Origin: Pseudoalteromonas phenolica
Lineage (GTDB): Bacteria; Pseudomonadota; Gammaproteobacteria; Enterobacterales; Alteromonadaceae
DNA: 64,000 nucleotides
Assembly: GCF_001444405.1 (NCBI RefSeq)
Contig: NZ_CP013187.1
Span: 2,728,001-2,792,000, forward strand
Direction: 5' to 3'
The notes under the pieces were generated by a model that saw only the letters and a list, made by a program, of their open reading frames with translations, had not been told where the DNA came from and made no database searches. The position numbers and the translations under genes were made by a program. Below, one piece after another: positions 62,237 to 64,000 of the stretch (position 1 is the first letter of the stretch; every line of letters starts with the position of its first letter).

Positions 62237-62260
62237 AAAAAATGCCCACCGAGGTGAGCA
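62237..62260 (-). terminator. terminator, probably of phoH
   Basis: Stem TGCCCACC/GGTGAGCA with one mismatch and six T on the minus strand. It lies 230 bp after the phoH stop, beyond MITE copy B. Confidence 0.65.
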
Positions 62261-62281
62261 TTGATTTGAATGAAAAATATT

Positions 62282-62480
62282 TAACCTGAGCTTTGGTTAA
62301 GAGATTTACTAACATATTGATATTAAAATAATAAGTAATTTTTCAAGTCTGCAGCCGGAGACTTTTAGCGATAACAAGGCGAATTTACGCGTCAATAGCT
62401 GGCCTATTGCAAGTAAATTCAACGCTGTTAACGTTGAAAGTAGCCGCTGGAGATAGATTTATTATCCAGAGCTCAGGTTA
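62282..62480 (+). mobile_element. MITE-like dispersed repeat, copy B
   Basis: A 199-bp element with inverted ends TAACCTGAGCTTTGG and CCAGAGCTCAGGTTA, homologous to the inverted copy at 31240-31420; the extra 18 bp lie in the middle. ATTT flanks AACC...GGTT on both sides. It stands 10 bp after the phoH stop, between that gene and its likely terminator. Confidence 0.75.
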
Positions 62481-62490
62481 TTTAATTAAA

Positions 62491-63891
62491 CTATAAGTTT
62501 TCTTCGGCAAATGACGCCAAACGGCTCCTCACCACACCATTAAGATTGATAGTGGCGCTACCTTCAAAGTGTTTAAACCGCTCAACCAAGTAAGTCAAAC
62601 CCGATGTCACTGGGGTCAGATAATTACTGTCTATTTGTGCCAAGTTACCCGTACAAATGAGTTTTGTGCCTTCACCACATCGGGTAATAATGGTCTTCAA
62701 TTGCGAAGCAGTTAAGTTTTGGCTTTCGTCTAAAATCACCACCGCATTTTGGATACTGCGCCCACGCATAAAGTTTACTGACTTAAACTGAATGTTGGCC
62801 TTTTCCATAATATAGTTACGGCTTGAAATAGGGCTTTCATCATTTTTATGTAACACCTCAAGTGTATCGGTGATAGCAGCAAGCCAAGGTGCCATTTTCT
62901 CTTCTTCCGTGCCGGGAAGAAAGCCAATACTCTCTGCAATTTCAGGCGTATTACGAGTAACAAGCACCTTGTCATACACTTTTTTCTCGATGACCATTTC
63001 CAGGGCGCAAGCCAAAGCGAGGAGCGTTTTACCGCATCCAGCAGGACCAGTTAAGATCACCAACTCTATTTCTGGGTCTAACAAGGCATCCAGTGCCATA
63101 CCTTGATAAATGTTTTTTGGTGAGACGCCCCAAGCTTGTTGATGCATAAGACGCTCTACACCTAAGTCTTTTAGCGTAATATGTTGATTATCGTACCCAA
63201 CAACTCGGGCTGCAAAGTGCTCTGTTTCGTCAACAATATATTCATTGCAAAATACATCGTCTATTCGCTCTTTAGGAATATGATGCAGCGTGTAACGCCC
63301 TTGCTGCTCTGAACTGCATTCGCCAACACTTTGCCAAAAGTCTCCTTGAAACTTTTTAAATCCCGAGCTTAACAATTTTATATCGTCGATGAGTTGGTCT
63401 GTTCGATAGTCTTCTACAAACTTTAACCCCGCCCCTTTTGCTTTGAGGCGCATGTTAATGTCTTTAGTGACTAGCACAACTTTAGTAAGTTTATGTTGCT
63501 GCTGTAAATGGATTGCACAGTTAATGATTCTGTGGTCATTTTCATTACCCGGCAAACCAGACACATTATCAGGAAATAGATGGTCGTTGATAATCACAAG
63601 GCGACCACAATTATCGGAGTTGTTCTGTCCCGTTGTATTAGGAAGCTGAACACCTTCTAACATCTGCTCAGGCGAAGCATCTTTTAAAATATCTTCAAGA
63701 CCGCGAATAGCGATGCGAGCATCACGGCTTACATCACGTTTTCTATCCTTAATATGGTCAAGCTCTTCTAACACTGTCATTGGGACGACTACATCGTGTT
63801 CTTGGAAAGAGAGATAAGCGAGGGGTTCGTGGAGTAGTACGTTAGTGTCGAGCACGTACATTTTTTTATCGACATCTTGAGCTTTTACCAT
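62491..63891 (-). CDS. PhoH family protein with N-terminal PIN domain
   Basis: 466 residues. The N-terminal PIN nuclease-like domain begins YVLDTNVLLHEPL (Asp15) and includes VLEELDHIK. The C-terminal PhoH ATPase has Walker A GPAGCGKT near 281-288 and Walker B VVILDESQN. PIN-PhoH (PhoH2) proteins of other bacteria unwind and cut RNA. It is a single gene with GGAAG as ribosome site and a large hairpin in the upstream DNA. Confidence 0.9.
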   Translation of the reverse strand: MVKAQDVDKKMYVLDTNVLLHEPLAYLSFQEHDVVVPMTVLEELDHIKDRKRDVSRDARIAIRGLEDILKDASPEQMLEGVQLPNTTGQNNSDNCGRLVIINDHLFPDNVSGLPGNENDHRIINCAIHLQQQHKLTKVVLVTKDINMRLKAKGAGLKFVEDYRTDQLIDDIKLLSSGFKKFQGDFWQSVGECSSEQQGRYTLHHIPKERIDDVFCNEYIVDETEHFAARVVGYDNQHITLKDLGVERLMHQQAWGVSPKNIYQGMALDALLDPEIELVILTGPAGCGKTLLALACALEMVIEKKVYDKVLVTRNTPEIAESIGFLPGTEEEKMAPWLAAITDTLEVLHKNDESPISSRNYIMEKANIQFKSVNFMRGRSIQNAVVILDESQNLTASQLKTIITRCGEGTKLICTGNLAQIDSNYLTPVTSGLTYLVERFKHFEGSATINLNGVVRSRLASFAEENL

Positions 63892-63925
63892 AGCGTCTTC
63901 CTATCGTTGCATTGATACCGCGACA

Positions 63926-63964
63926 GCCATGGCTTTTGATGACGTTGCCATCAAAACTCATGGC
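63926..63964. other. long hairpin upstream of phoH
   Basis: Outer arms GCCATG/CATGGC and inner arms TTTTGATG/CATCAAAA, separated by a two-base mismatch, around a seven-base loop. It lies 35-73 bp before the phoH start and could be a leader structure, an mRNA processing site or the end of the next gene's transcript; there is no T run. Confidence 0.55.
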
Positions 63965-64000
63965 CACACTGTAAGTTTAGCCTATCTGTCATAAAAGTCT

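Larger units (their letters stand above)
61869..62490. other. 622-bp intergenic region made mostly of two repeat elements
   Basis: Between the MBL-fold gene start and the phoH stop. It holds the 268-bp repeat at 61903-62170, a terminator at 62237-62260, and MITE copy B at 62282-62480. A 65-codon frame inside the first repeat is not called as a gene. Confidence 0.8.

Overview
The window looks like a chromosomal segment of a marine gammaproteobacterium close to Pseudoalteromonas (Alteromonadales). This is inferred from gene content and order: fadI-fadJ beside epmC and yfcL, a MoxR/Bat cluster followed by an ECF sigma factor with a DUF3379 anti-sigma, patZ, an SO_0444-type metal permease, and a 61.9 kb repeat with ends resembling ones I recall from Vibrio and Pseudoalteromonas. 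AT content is moderately high. I saw no rRNA, tRNA, CRISPR array, prophage or intact insertion sequence.

Layout. 0-4 kb: the start of an AbgT-type transporter, an HDOD protein, an M9 collagenase lipoprotein and a very short MBOAT-like membrane protein. 4-10 kb (minus strand): epmC, a COG3199 NAD-kinase-like gene and yfcL, preceded by fadI-fadJ with a clear promoter and a FadR-like palindrome. 10-18 kb (plus strand): a tightly overlapped MoxR-DUF58-DUF4381-BatA-BatB-BatD operon, then the sigma/anti-sigma pair. 18-26 kb: an M17 aminopeptidase whose start codon abuts a terminator-like hairpin, a CstA-family transporter, a dihydroorotase-like amidohydrolase lacking two usual metal ligands, LexA-controlled dinB, and tas. 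26-35 kb (accessory): a Nudix hydrolase, two short paralogous double-glycine-leader peptide genes, an exported M14 peptidase, a MITE-like element, and a Fur-linked TonB receptor beside a TonB-like protein with a 9-bp tandem repeat. 35-42 kb: a frameshifted lipoprotein, an ADP-ribosylglycohydrolase with an unknown neighbour, then patZ with a voltage-gated-type ion channel. 42-58 kb (signalling): a 1500-residue propeller/PAS/GGDEF/EAL protein with both output domains degenerate, a hybrid kinase with a degenerate-GGDEF response regulator, two small periplasmic binding proteins, and a ZntR-like regulator with a Cys-pair-rich permease. 58-64 kb: a membrane-anchored HTH protein with a periplasmic NBR1-like domain and two matching palindromes, yiaY, a metallo-beta-lactamase-fold hydrolase, two repeat elements, and PIN-PhoH.

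The strongest leads are the two GG-leader peptide genes (27.1-27.9 kb), the HTH/NBR1 gene with palindromes 83 bp apart centre to centre, the MITE pair at 31.3 and 62.4 kb, and several enzymes or signalling domains with altered key residues. All functions are read from motifs and remembered family features; no database search was run.
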